Shown here: piece by piece, positions 33,084 to 42,174 of the stretch
Numbering within the stretch: the first letter of the stretch is position 1
How the letters are laid out: each line of letters begins with the position of its first letter
The notes under the pieces: model-generated
The model's input: the letters and a program-made list of their open reading frames with translations, nothing else
The model's database searches: none
Told to the model about the DNA's origin: nothing
NCBI GenBank assembly: GCA_019359075.1
Contig: JAHHIB010000054.1
Span: 1 to 60,336 of the forward strand
From: Kalymmatonema hyalinum WJT4-NPBG1
GTDB taxonomy: Bacteria; Cyanobacteriota; Cyanobacteriia; Cyanobacteriales; Nostocaceae
Length of the DNA: 60,336 nucleotides
Direction of reading: 5' to 3'
Translations under genes and position numbers: made by a program

Positions 33084-34415
33084 CTAGAAGTTAATAACCT
33101 CTCCAACCGCAGCTTTATTGTAAAACACCGAAGCAACCATTTCCCCATCTGGGCGATAAAGTACAATCCGACCACCTGAGTTGCCTAGTTGCATAGACTG
33201 AGGGCTGTTTGTTCGTACAAGAAACTGTTTTTGTTCATTGGCTGCTAGAGTTCCGTCAAGCATTTTCCGCCGACCCACTTTATCGGTAAGGAACCAACCG
33301 TCTAACGAAATTGATTCTAAGGAGGTATTTTTTAGCTCCACCCATTCACTCGATTCAGCTCCTTCTGGATTGGGAAGAGCAGCCACTACAACGACTGAGC
33401 CATTTTGCATGATCGCATCATCAACTGGTCGTAATATTGGTGTACTACCGGGTCGGGGCAGAGGTTCAAAATCACCGCCCCCCCGGAATTCGGGATAAAA
33501 TGAGCGGATGCGCCTACCCCGTTTGTTATCCTCTGTTGTTTCTCGGTAAATTACCAAATTATAATCTGCACCTTGGATTGTTACATCTCGCCGTTCGTTG
33601 CGAGTTAAGTTCTGAATTGACTCGTAGTAGGCTACGGTTCCCAGAGCCAGGTCGCACTCAGGACTGGTACCGACAAAAAAACCACCACGCTCCTTAAAAA
33701 CTTGGGCAACAGGATTGCCTGCCATGTTGCTTAGTGTCCAAGTCATCTGTAACGTCACGACATTGGGATTGAGTACTTCCGACACACCACGTAATTTATA
33801 CTGAGTGCCAAGAAAGTTCACCCGCCCTTTAGACTCATCCAAATAGAATTTCACCCAATTGTGGTAGCCACTAATCTCTCCCCAACCTGGACCACCCCGA
33901 CGGTTGAACTTGCCCTCACCAACAAACACGTGCTCAAAACCAGAACAGTAGAATACAACATCTTCACCAAAGTAGTTGGTGAAAGGATCAAACCACATCA
34001 TGTAAAGTTCTTGTTTGAACTTGTCCTTTGACATTGGCTTTCCGAGACCTTCTGTGACGTACTTGTACGCCAACTGCATGGGTTGGGTATCCAGCAATAA
34101 ATCAAGAAAATCAGTGATTTCTCTATTTTCCTCTGGCGTAAAGTCTTCGGGATCGCGGTAGTTAACCAAATAGTTATCGAATAGCTTAATCATCGCCGCA
34201 TAGGTAGGTTCTGAAAAGCGAGATTCTTTTACTTTGTTAAACAGAGGGCGAATTGCCAAGTCAGACCATGGATCTCCTGCTGCCTTTACTTGATGGTCGA
34301 GCAAAATATCGGCATCAGGGTTAACCCAGTTTCCCTCAGCATTGCGTACACTTACCGAAAAGCTATTCTTATCAGCTTTCCAAATTTGATCGTAAATTGT
34401 TGGATCGGCAGCCAT
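33084..34415 (-). CDS. EndoU-type ribonuclease fused to a lamin-tail domain
   Basis: A 443-residue protein. Residues 5-265 match the eukaryotic XendoU/placental-protein-11 type: IWKADKN near the start, YLVNYRD, TPEENREITDFLDLLLDT, the catalytic GFEHVFVGEGK (H162) and HNWVKFYL (H185), and GGFFVGTSPECDLALGT with upstream K241. EndoU enzymes cut RNA after uridines in a metal-dependent way. Residues 330-443 form a lamin-tail (LTD) beta-sandwich (SSEWVELKNTSLESISLDGW). No signal peptide is seen, so it is probably intracellular. It is the last gene of a three-gene leftward cluster with an EEP phosphoesterase and a DUF3616 protein. Confidence 0.85.
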   Translation of the reverse strand: MAADPTIYDQIWKADKNSFSVSVRNAEGNWVNPDADILLDHQVKAAGDPWSDLAIRPLFNKVKESRFSEPTYAAMIKLFDNYLVNYRDPEDFTPEENREITDFLDLLLDTQPMQLAYKYVTEGLGKPMSKDKFKQELYMMWFDPFTNYFGEDVVFYCSGFEHVFVGEGKFNRRGGPGWGEISGYHNWVKFYLDESKGRVNFLGTQYKLRGVSEVLNPNVVTLQMTWTLSNMAGNPVAQVFKERGGFFVGTSPECDLALGTVAYYESIQNLTRNERRDVTIQGADYNLVIYRETTEDNKRGRRIRSFYPEFRGGGDFEPLPRPGSTPILRPVDDAIMQNGSVVVVAALPNPEGAESSEWVELKNTSLESISLDGWFLTDKVGRRKMLDGTLAANEQKQFLVRTNSPQSMQLGNSGGRIVLYRPDGEMVASVFYNKAAVGEVINF

Positions 34416-34509
34416 CTTGTTTGTACTCCTTTTAATTTTTGTGATATTTGAGGCAAGCTCTAAAGGGGTGACGTTGCGATCGTCTAGCTATCAAACTGGG
34501 TTGAATTGT

Positions 34510-35505
34510 TTACAGGTCAAAAATTGCTGTGATTGGTGCATGGTCGGAGCCGAGTTTCCCTCGTCTCATATTCGGGTCATTGCTGGTAGAGGGTAGGGCA
34601 TCCATAATATCAATATGGCTATCGACTTTAGGTAATTTACGAGGTTGACCGCGTAGTAGCTCTTGACTGACAAAAATATGATCGATTAGCTCTTTGTTGT
34701 TCTGATAAATACGGGAGTATCGTCTCTCCTGAGAAATTAGAGGAGCTAAGTTAAATAATCTAGCATCATCTCCCTTATCTGGCTGATGAAACCCACGCGT
34801 GCCAATCTCGCTGCCACTTGGACCTTGAAGAATCTGAGTCGTAGCAGCAGATGGCACATCGTTCATATCCCCCAGTAGAATAACACCTTGCTTAGCATTA
34901 TTTTCTAATAACTCATTTGCTTTAACACGTAATGCCACGGCTTCCGCTGTTCGCCTTAAAAGTGCTAATCCAGCAACTCGGGCACGTTCATTTTCATCTT
35001 TGGGAGCAAATCGTGGTCGATTTGTCGTTGAAGGAAAAGTCAACAGCTTAGATTTCAAATGAGCATTGATGAGATGAATAGAAATGTCTTGTTCGGGTCT
35101 GACAAGAATGCAAAGACTTCCCCGACCCATGCGGTTAATTTCAGTTACACTATCTTCAGTAACTTGACCAAGCACTTTAAAGAGGCTACCTTCAGGAAAA
35201 TCCACTACTTCCTCATGCTTCTCAATTTCTAATTTGGAAAGAAAGGCAACACGAATTCCACGAGGATCTGGAAATACGGATACACGAGTATGTGGATAGC
35301 GCCCCTCAAGTCGTGCTACGAGTTCTTCAAATGCCTCTAAATCACCAATCTCTTGGACAGCCAGTACATGAGGATCAAGATTTAAAATTACGTCAGCCAA
35401 GCTCTTCAGCTTTTGCGTATACTCTTCTTGTGTTTTGGGACCAAATTCACTGCCAACGTGAAATAAGTTCTCTACATTCCAAGTCATGACTTTAAATATC
35501 GTCAT
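34510..35505 (-). CDS. endonuclease/exonuclease/phosphatase (EEP) family protein
   Basis: A 331-residue EEP-fold hydrolase with all hallmark residues: N10 in MTWNVENL, E52 in VQEIG, H149 in INAHLKS, D213-x-N215 in LGDMND and D321-H322 in GSDHAPI. Members cleave phosphodiester bonds of nucleic acids, lipids or nucleotides; DNase I- and exonuclease III-like forms share these motifs. No signal peptide. It lies 94 bp upstream of the EndoU-LTD gene; the pairing of a putative DNase with an RNase is notable. Confidence 0.85.
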   Translation of the reverse strand: MTIFKVMTWNVENLFHVGSEFGPKTQEEYTQKLKSLADVILNLDPHVLAVQEIGDLEAFEELVARLEGRYPHTRVSVFPDPRGIRVAFLSKLEIEKHEEVVDFPEGSLFKVLGQVTEDSVTEINRMGRGSLCILVRPEQDISIHLINAHLKSKLLTFPSTTNRPRFAPKDENERARVAGLALLRRTAEAVALRVKANELLENNAKQGVILLGDMNDVPSAATTQILQGPSGSEIGTRGFHQPDKGDDARLFNLAPLISQERRYSRIYQNNKELIDHIFVSQELLRGQPRKLPKVDSHIDIMDALPSTSNDPNMRRGKLGSDHAPITAIFDL

Positions 35506-35819
35506 GTTTTCTCCAGATTTGTAAATAGCTTTTGCCGTGGAATTGTACAGTTTACCTTGTGTCGTACTTGGCTTTTTGTTTTTTTACTTTCGCCCGTGTA
35601 GATCAGACTTAGTAAGTGCGTGCAACGCACAGCCACAAGAGTTTTCTCTTCAATATGTAATTAAATGTTTGACAGCTTAATCCTTAAGAGAACCTCTCCA
35701 TATTTTGGCTCTCTCTAAATTTCTTGGTAAATATCCGTTGCCATAAATAATCCTTCATTAGGAATGGAAATGCTAATTTATTGACAGTATTCCATTTTAA
35801 GTAACTCTGTTTTGTTACT
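35506..35819. other. intergenic gap in the nuclease cluster
   Basis: A 314-bp AT-rich stretch with no gene and no clear terminator. It should contain the promoter of the EEP gene if that gene is not co-transcribed with the DUF3616 gene. Confidence 0.4.
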
Positions 35820-36956
35820 TTATCCAGGCAAAGGGAATATGTCTGCCTTCAGTGCATTGGTCTCTGTTAGACGGCTGTCGGACGCAGAGTCATACACGAC
35901 GAGGACAGAGTGAGCATCGCTACCGTCTGGGGAGAACAGGGTCATGCCCTCCGCATGGTCTTTTCCCTTATCCTCACCCTGGCCAAAGGGGATATCCCCA
36001 AGCAACTGAATTTTTGATGAAGAAACGAAGCTTTCTCCGTTTGGCTGTGCACCTCCGAGCCACTGAAAGATGGTAACCGGACCATCGAGATCCATCGATG
36101 GTCCGGCAAGAATCAACAGATTGGAACCCCGTACGCACAAGTCGCGGATACCTAGTCCGCCCAGGTCGAGGAAATGCTTCCGATAGGGCTGCTCGTTCGG
36201 TCCTATCTTCTTTAGCTCCAGAGTGAAGGGATCGTCGTTATCCTCTTTGAGCTCCACTTCAAGGATCGTGGCCCAACCACGTAGAACCGGACCGCGCAAC
36301 CCAATGAAAAGGCGATCGCCTGCAACAGCCAGCCCTTCAATGTCGAATCCATTGTCCTTGCCGGGAATCGCGAGGAAGGGTTGCAGGTGCTCATCCTGCG
36401 TCAGTGCCTTGGTCAAGTCGTTGCCTTTGTCGTTACCACGCAATTGTGCAGCAGTGAGCTTTTTGCTGTCCTGCTCAACTTCCTTCTCCAATATATACGT
36501 CCCGCCCTTTTCCACAAGGGGGATGCGAGCAAGAAGAAAGCGGTTGCCGTCCTTAGTTACCCTAGCTAAGCGCTTTAGGTTCCTCTCAATTGAGTCTTCC
36601 TTATCCGGTTTATTACGTTTCAAACTGTGCGAACCCACTAGCCAGAGATAACCATTTTCGTAGTCGAGTCCTTCCACATCCACCTCTTCAATATCTTTGG
36701 GATCAGATGGAGGCAGCACTGGAAGCCGAAGGTAGTCGTTCAACGCAAACTGTTTGTGCTCGCCGTACTTGTGAGCGCCATCAGCACTGACTTTCTGCCG
36801 AGAGAGCCGTTCCAAGCTAATCGTTTCATCATTGGCAACCCACAGCGTGTCGCCGATTTGCACAACGGCTGACAGTCCATGCCGGAGTTCTTTGCCTTTG
36901 CTTAGCTTGTTAAGTTCCGGAACGAACTGCAGGAGAGCAGATCTCGTCCTGTTCAT
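35820..36956 (-). CDS. DUF3616-like beta-propeller protein
   Basis: A 378-residue protein. I place the start at 36956 (MNRTRSALLQF), preceded by GAAGG; an ATG at 37052 would add 32 atypical residues. Repeated blade-like strands (GLSAVVQIGDTLWVANDETI; VDVEGLDYENGYLWLVGSH; DIEGLAVAGDRLFIGLRGPV; HAEGMTLFSPDGSDAHSVLV) mark the DUF3616/phytase-like propeller type. No catalytic role is established for the family. It begins the leftward cluster with the EEP and EndoU-LTD genes. Confidence 0.75.
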   Translation of the reverse strand: MNRTRSALLQFVPELNKLSKGKELRHGLSAVVQIGDTLWVANDETISLERLSRQKVSADGAHKYGEHKQFALNDYLRLPVLPPSDPKDIEEVDVEGLDYENGYLWLVGSHSLKRNKPDKEDSIERNLKRLARVTKDGNRFLLARIPLVEKGGTYILEKEVEQDSKKLTAAQLRGNDKGNDLTKALTQDEHLQPFLAIPGKDNGFDIEGLAVAGDRLFIGLRGPVLRGWATILEVELKEDNDDPFTLELKKIGPNEQPYRKHFLDLGGLGIRDLCVRGSNLLILAGPSMDLDGPVTIFQWLGGAQPNGESFVSSSKIQLLGDIPFGQGEDKGKDHAEGMTLFSPDGSDAHSVLVVYDSASDSRLTETNALKADIFPLPG

Positions 36957-37305
36957 CACTACACCTTCTTTGAACTTTGGTTGTATTGCAAAACTGAGGA
37001 AAATAGTAAAGCACGTTCTTCGTGACCTTACATGACCGCTCTCGATGTCCAACTTCCCCCTGCAAATGGGATTACTATTAATAAGCAGGGCAACCGTTTA
37101 CAGGTAACCTTGTAACTATGCACCAGCAGATAACCTTGCGGTCTAAATCGTAACATACAGACTTTTTCGTATGTTATTTCAATATGGTAGATATACATAA
37201 AAACTTAATATATTTTAAAGCTAAAAACCAATGGGCGAAAATACGTATGCTCAAAATACAACAAGCCAATATTTTGCAGCTAACTTGCGACTGCTATAAA
37301 TTCGT

Positions 37306-37410
37306 ATGCAATGTTCTGAATGTGGCTCGACGTATAACCGTAAAAATCAAAATAGAGAGGTAAACAAAATTACATTTGTGTCGATTGCTATCGTTAGCCG
37401 AAATAATTAA
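37306..37410 (+). pseudogene. IS1-family transposase fragment (InsA-like zinc finger)
   Basis: The frame MQCSECGSTYNRKNQNRE at 37306 matches the start of IS1-type InsA (CxxC zinc finger). One base later the next frame continues with KQNYICVDCYR, the second half of the finger. The frame then ends at 37410 and no InsB part follows. A frameshifted relic about 100 bp long. Confidence 0.7.
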
Positions 37411-37599
37411 GGTTTGATGCGCGATAAAGCTACCTGATTTTTATCGCTAAATCAAGGGTTGTAGTTTAATACTGAGTAATTAAAATATATCCGATTTTCC
37501 AGGTGCAAGATCTGAGCCTCCAACTAGCGGCGATCGCCACTAGCAAAATATAGAAGAAACACAGGGCAAGAATGTAATAAGTCCAATAAATATTACACT

Positions 37600-37773
37600 T
37601 GAGTAGTACCATGACAGCAAAAACCGTCTTAACAATGGTGCAGTTTTCGCCCGAATCTGAGCCTGGTTCTGGGTGATTTTGGCAGAAATATTGGTGAAGT
37701 AACAGCAGTTACTATCCCGTTTAAGAGATTAGATTTATGAGCCTCACCCAGGCATGGTACATCCAAAATAAAA
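37600..37773 (+). ncRNA. candidate IS110 bridge-RNA / 5' non-coding end
   Basis: The non-coding DNA just before the IS110 transposase contains CTGGGTGA (37670-37677), which pairs with TCACCCAG (37744-37751), and GTAAC-AGCA-GTTAC between them, so a structured RNA is possible. IS110-family elements encode a bridge RNA in a flanking non-coding end that selects target and donor. The exact element end is not visible to me; the bridge RNA could equally lie at the 3' side. Confidence 0.35.
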
Positions 37774-39337
37774 ATGACGCAATCGCTTTTGTCAAAACAT
37801 ATGAGTCAGCAGGAACAGCCAATTGGTTCATCTCAAAGAAATTTACCTGTGATTAACCCAAATGCCGCAGGCATTGATATTGGTGCTGAGAGACATTGGG
37901 TAAGTGTTCCTGTTGACAGAGATAGCGAGAGTGTACGTAGTTTTGCTTGTTTTACAGCAGAGCTATATGCAATGGCTGATTGGTTAAAGCAGTGTGGGAT
38001 TGAAACGGTAGCAATGGAATCGACAGGGGTCTATTGGATTCCTGTGTTTCAAGTTTTAGAAAGCCGTGGTTTTGATGTCAAGCTGGTGAATGCCCACTAT
38101 GTGAAAACTGTACCTGGTCGCAAAACAGATGTCTTGGATTGCCAATGGCTACAAAAGTTACATACTTATGGTTTATTATCCGGTTCATTCCGTCCAGATG
38201 ACCAAATCTGTGTTCTACGTAGTTACATTCGACAACGGGATAACTTAATCAAGAGTGCTTGTGTTCACGTACAACGAATGCAAAAAGCCTTGACCGAAAT
38301 GAACTTACAACTGCACAGGGTGATTAGTGACATTACAGGTACTACTGGTTTGACCATTATTAAAGCTATTGTGAGGGGTGAACGTAACCCACTCACCCTA
38401 GCGGCACTTAAGGATGGACGTATCAAAGCAAGTTCGGAAGAAATTGCCGCCGCTTTGACTGGAGACTATCGCCGTGAACAGGTTTTCATACTGCAACAGG
38501 AATTGCAACTGTACGAGTTTTACCAGACACAAATTCTTGCCGTAGATGCCCAAATTGAGCAGTGCTTGGCTTCATTTGCTGACAAAGTTGATGTAACAAA
38601 AAAGCCTTTAACTAAACCAAAACGCCGAGGTAAAAAGCAACCAGGGAATGCTCCCCAATTTGATTTACGTACTCACTTGTATCGCATTACTGGCGTGGAC
38701 TTTACGCAAATTGATGGCTTTGGTGCTTTGACCGTATTAAAACAGTGAACAGTTATCAGTGACCAGTGACCAGGTTTCAAATGGGGATTTAAACCCCACT
38801 TGAAACAATCCACTTTTAGAAGTGGGGGACTCCTACTCCCAATGAACTATCAAAGAATAACTGGTAACTGTTTACTGGTAACTGGTAACTGTGTTGATAT
38901 TATTGTCCGAGTTGGGATTAGATCCTACTCGTTTCCCAACTGTGAAGCACTTTACTTCGTGGTTGGGTTTATGTCCTGGTAGTCGTGTGACTGGTGGTAA
39001 AATCAAAAGTTCTCAAACTCGTTCAGTTGTCAATCGTGCCGCCAATGCTTTTCGTATGGCTGCTCAAACTCTTTGCCGTAGCCACTCTGCTTTAGGCGCT
39101 TATTACCGCCGTATGCAAGCTCGTCTGGGCGCTCCCAAGGCCATCACTGCTGCTGCCCATAAATTGGCACGTATTTTTTATCATCTTTGGACTTCTGGAA
39201 ATGCCTACGTAGACCCCGGCATTGACGCTTATGAGCAACAGTATCGAGAGCGGGTACTCAAAAACCTGAAGAAAAAAGCTCAGGCTTTTGGCTTGGAACT
39301 CATCTCTATTTCCCACCCCACGCAATGTGTTTCTTAA
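37774..39337 (+). pseudogene. IS110-family transposase interrupted by a miniature element
   Basis: The DEDD RuvC-like catalytic domain is intact: D35 in GIDIGAERHW, E82 in MESTGVYW, D119 and D122 in KTDVLDCQWL. The C-terminal serine domain continues at 38903 onward (FTSWLGLCPGSRVTGGKIKS). Between them lies a 158-bp insertion (38740-38897) flanked by TATTA. Removing it with one TATTA copy restores ALTVLLSELGLDPTR in frame. As it stands, translation stops at 38748, so the transposase is split and probably inactive. Confidence 0.9.
38740..38897. mobile_element. 158-bp MITE with heptad-repeat termini, 5-bp TSD TATTA
   Basis: The insertion is bounded by TATTA at 38735-38739 and 38898-38902. Its ends are inverted repeats of about 33 bp with a seven-base period (CAGTTAC-like units). 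The centre has CCCACTT...AAGTGGG around 38796-38826. It carries no gene and must have been moved by another transposase. It interrupts the IS110 transposase gene. Confidence 0.85.
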
Positions 39338-39465
39338 GAGTCAACACTCTACGATGCGCTTAATCGGAACAAGAATGGCGCTTGATCATAAGATAGTACG
39401 AAATTGTCTTGGCTAGAAGTGTATATGAATGTATGTTTCATTGTAAGTAATATTAAGTAGTAATT

Positions 39466-40896
39466 ATGTCAACTCATCGCTACATAGTAGTTGTGGGTAT
39501 TAATTGTGTTCTTGCTTTGGGTAATATTGGATCTAGTGGCGCACAAGTAATCGATTACCTCAATCCAAATTCCAATCCTCTACGGTTTCCCTCTCGACCG
39601 GAAGAAGTCAAGATTCAAGGAACTCAGCCGATTACTCTACGGCAAGCTTTGGAACTGGCACGACGAAATAATACCGAGTTACAGGCAGTATTATTCCAGG
39701 TTGAACGTAGTCGTGCTGCCTTACGGCAAGTTCAAGCTGGTATGTATCCAACTATTAGTCTGAGTGCTGACTTGAGTCGCGCTCAGTCTACTGCTAATCA
39801 GCTTTCTACAGAGCAACAAGATGAACAAGCTGGATTATCATCTACTCAGTTCTTTCGCTTTGGCCAAGATGAACTCACTACGACCTTTAATAGTAGTGTG
39901 CAACTAATTTACGGTCTCTACAATTACGGACCTGGTGAGTCTAGTAGAAAAGCAGCGGAAGAACAGGTGCGTATAGATGAATTGGAGGTAGAGCGCCTGT
40001 CAGAAGAAATCAGCCTGAATGTCACCCTGGATTACTACAATCTGCAACAAGCAGATGAAAATGTACGTATCGCTCAATCTGCTGTAGATAATGCTCAAGC
40101 TAGTTTGAGGGATGCCCAAGCTTTAGAACGGTCTGGCGTAAGTACTCGATTTGATGTGCTGCGTTCACAAGTTAATTTAGCTAATGTTCAGCAAGACCTG
40201 ACTAATGCTCTCTCCGAGCAAAGAATTGCTCGCAGTCAATTAGGAACGCGATTGAATTTACTTCAGTCAATTGCAGTTAGTACAGCAGATCCAGTGAAAT
40301 TAGCTGGTTTGTGGAATGAGACACTTGAACAGACTATTGTATTAGCTTTTCAAAACCGACCAGAACTACAACAACGGTTGGCAGAGCGTACTATTGCTCA
40401 GAAACGGGAACGAGTAGCACTTTCTCGACTGAAGCCACAAGTGAACCTCGCTGCTAGCTATAACCTAGAAGATGTATTCGATGATGGCGTTAGTGTTAAT
40501 AATCGTTATTCACTAGGAGTCCAAGCAAGACAAAGATTGTTCGATGGAGGAAGTGCAAGAGCTCAGGCGGCTCAGCAAAGTGTTCAAATTAAGATTGCTG
40601 AGACTCAGTTTGCTAGCCAACGCAATAACATTCGGTTTGAGGTGGAACAAGCTTACTCGCAATTGCAGTCTAATTTAGAGAACGTTCAAACTGCCAATGC
40701 TGCTGTTGACCAAGCAAGGGAAGCCCTTCGGCTCGGACGTTTGCGTTTCCAAGCAGGTGTCGGCACTCAAACTGAAGTTATTAACGCAGAAAACGATTTG
40801 ACCCGAACAGAAGGTAACCGAGTTCAAGCTATTTTGGATTACAACCGTGCTCTAGCTCGATTACAACGAGCTATTACCTCTAGAGGAATACGCTAA
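39466..40896 (+). CDS. TolC-family outer-membrane efflux protein
   Basis: A 476-residue protein with a probable signal peptide (residues 5-25) and two outer-membrane efflux repeats: ITLRQALELARRNNTELQ starts the first at about residue 55 and ETLEQTIVLAFQNRPELQQR the second at about 282. The long Gln/Ala-rich helices build the periplasmic tunnel. Such proteins form the exit duct of type I secretion or RND/ABC efflux. No membrane-fusion protein or pump gene is adjacent, so it must work with partners encoded elsewhere. It sits between an IS110 relic and a miniature element, which suggests transfer as a single gene. Confidence 0.9.
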   Translation: MSTHRYIVVVGINCVLALGNIGSSGAQVIDYLNPNSNPLRFPSRPEEVKIQGTQPITLRQALELARRNNTELQAVLFQVERSRAALRQVQAGMYPTISLSADLSRAQSTANQLSTEQQDEQAGLSSTQFFRFGQDELTTTFNSSVQLIYGLYNYGPGESSRKAAEEQVRIDELEVERLSEEISLNVTLDYYNLQQADENVRIAQSAVDNAQASLRDAQALERSGVSTRFDVLRSQVNLANVQQDLTNALSEQRIARSQLGTRLNLLQSIAVSTADPVKLAGLWNETLEQTIVLAFQNRPELQQRLAERTIAQKRERVALSRLKPQVNLAASYNLEDVFDDGVSVNNRYSLGVQARQRLFDGGSARAQAAQQSVQIKIAETQFASQRNNIRFEVEQAYSQLQSNLENVQTANAAVDQAREALRLGRLRFQAGVGTQTEVINAENDLTRTEGNRVQAILDYNRALARLQRAITSRGIR

Positions 40897-40946
40897 GTTC
40901 ATTGTTTCAGGAAATAATCACTAGGTGACTACAAATAGTTTGTTAT

Positions 40947-41220
40947 CGCCTTTGTATAGCAGCAGGAAAAAAATGGTCGCTAAGACCAACTGTCCCATTT
41001 TCGATAATTGGTGCGACTACAGTCAGCAAGCTGCATCAACGTAAAAACTAGCTTTTCTAGCATCGACTGTCCCATTCTTAATCAATAGTGGGACACTTAA
41101 CCCCTTCAAGCGTCAAAGTAGGCTGAATTGATACTGATTGTTGAAGTGCTTGTTATGTCTGGCTTTCAGCACTATTGATTTCCTTAGCGACCAAAATTTC
41201 TCCATTGCTATACAAAGGCG
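40947..41220. mobile_element. 274-bp miniature element, 38-bp TIRs, TSD GTTAT
   Basis: Terminal inverted repeats occupy 40947-40984 and 41183-41220 (38 bp each, about 30 matches). They start CGCCTTTGTATAGCA and end GGTCGCTAAG. GTTAT is duplicated on both sides (40942-40946, 41221-41225). The 38-bp length, inner CGCTAAG and 5-bp duplication are the pattern of Tn3-derived inverted-repeat miniature elements. The interior has two GACTGTCCCATT-like boxes and no gene. Confidence 0.85.
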
Positions 41221-41321
41221 GTTATCAACAACTACATAAAAAACAGTAAAGAATTAATCAACGTTTTTGTCAAACACTGTTTTACATTTGCTATATTTGT
41301 GTTAATTCCCGTGTTTTCCCT

Positions 41322-41534
41322 ATGAACACAGTTCAACTTGGAGTCCGCATTCCTTCCAATCTAAACCAAAGCTTGACTGCCCACATGGCAAAAACTGGTA
41401 TGTCCAAAACAGAGGTTGTACTCAATGCTTTAGCTCTTTATATGAGATGTACTGAAGAAATACCACTGGCTAAACGAATGACTACCTTGGAAGCAAAGAT
41501 GGCTGCGCTAGAAGCGTTGATAAAGGGAAGTTGA
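41322..41534 (+). CDS. small RHH-like DNA-binding protein
   Basis: A 70-residue protein with a ribbon-helix-helix start (VQLGVRIPSNLNQSLTAHMA, then KTEVVLNALALYM) and a C-terminal helix (TTLEAKMAALEALI) that may form a coiled coil. RHH proteins of this size act as repressors or antitoxins. No toxin gene is next to it; the nearest downstream gene, 200 bp away, is a STAND component, so it could be a regulator of that locus. Confidence 0.7.
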   Translation: MNTVQLGVRIPSNLNQSLTAHMAKTGMSKTEVVLNALALYMRCTEEIPLAKRMTTLEAKMAALEALIKGS

Positions 41535-41578
41535 GCATTAGATTGTAAATTAATGATTTTGGCTGGTTTAGCTATCAG

Positions 41579-41699
41579 GGCAAACGCATCTTATTTTTGA
41601 AATGCATACAGGATTTGAGTTTTAGTCCTCAACGCATTTCTGCCTATAAATTCACGGAACTTTACCAGCAAAGGCATCCAGAGATTAGATGCGTTTGCC
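41579..41699. repeat. palindromic element with perfect 13-bp ends
   Basis: GGCAAACGCATCT (41579-41591) is exactly inverted at 41687-41699. The 95 bp between them hold no gene. It fills the gap between the RHH gene and the STAND locus and is probably a miniature element. Confidence 0.7.
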
Positions 41700-41736
41700 T
41701 TGGTTTAGTTATTTTCTTTAATAGAGGTTTACTAAG

Positions 41737-42174
41737 ATGGCAGATCCAGCAACATTAACAGCGGCAGCAATCGCTACTTTAGTTATTACAAAAGCCTTTG
41801 AAAAGACAGGAGAAAAACTAGGAGAGAAGGTGCTTGAAGAAGGTAGTAAGTTGTTATCACTGCTGAAGCATAAAGACCCTGATACAGCTACTGCTATAGA
41901 ACTAGCCCAGGAACAACCATTGAATTATGGACAAGCAGTATTTGAGAAAGTAGAAGCTGCGGCTAAGACAAACCCCGAAATTGCTGAAAGCCTTAAACAA
42001 GTAGAAGTCGCAGTTCATAAAGACCCAAAATACCCGCAAGCCTTACAAGCACTGGAAAATACCATAAAATCACAACCGTCAATCATTCACAATTATGGAA
42101 AGTTAGCGGAGGCTCTGCCAAACCTAAAAGCAGTTTTGCAGGGAAATAGTATTCACGGAGACGTTAACTTTTGA
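41737..42174 (+). CDS. N-terminal domain of STAND receptor, ends at in-frame TGA
   Basis: A 145-residue helical protein (LTAAAIATLVITKAFEKTGE; KLGEKVLEEGSKLLSLL) ending GNSIHGDVNF. Related short domains occur in cyanobacteria alone or fused before NTPase domains. The reading frame continues without change of phase past the single TGA (42172-42174) into coding sequence of the NB-ARC gene. It is therefore either a separate small protein or the first domain of a longer one cut by a nonsense or leaky stop. Confidence 0.7.
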   Translation: MADPATLTAAAIATLVITKAFEKTGEKLGEKVLEEGSKLLSLLKHKDPDTATAIELAQEQPLNYGQAVFEKVEAAAKTNPEIAESLKQVEVAVHKDPKYPQALQALENTIKSQPSIIHNYGKLAEALPNLKAVLQGNSIHGDVNF

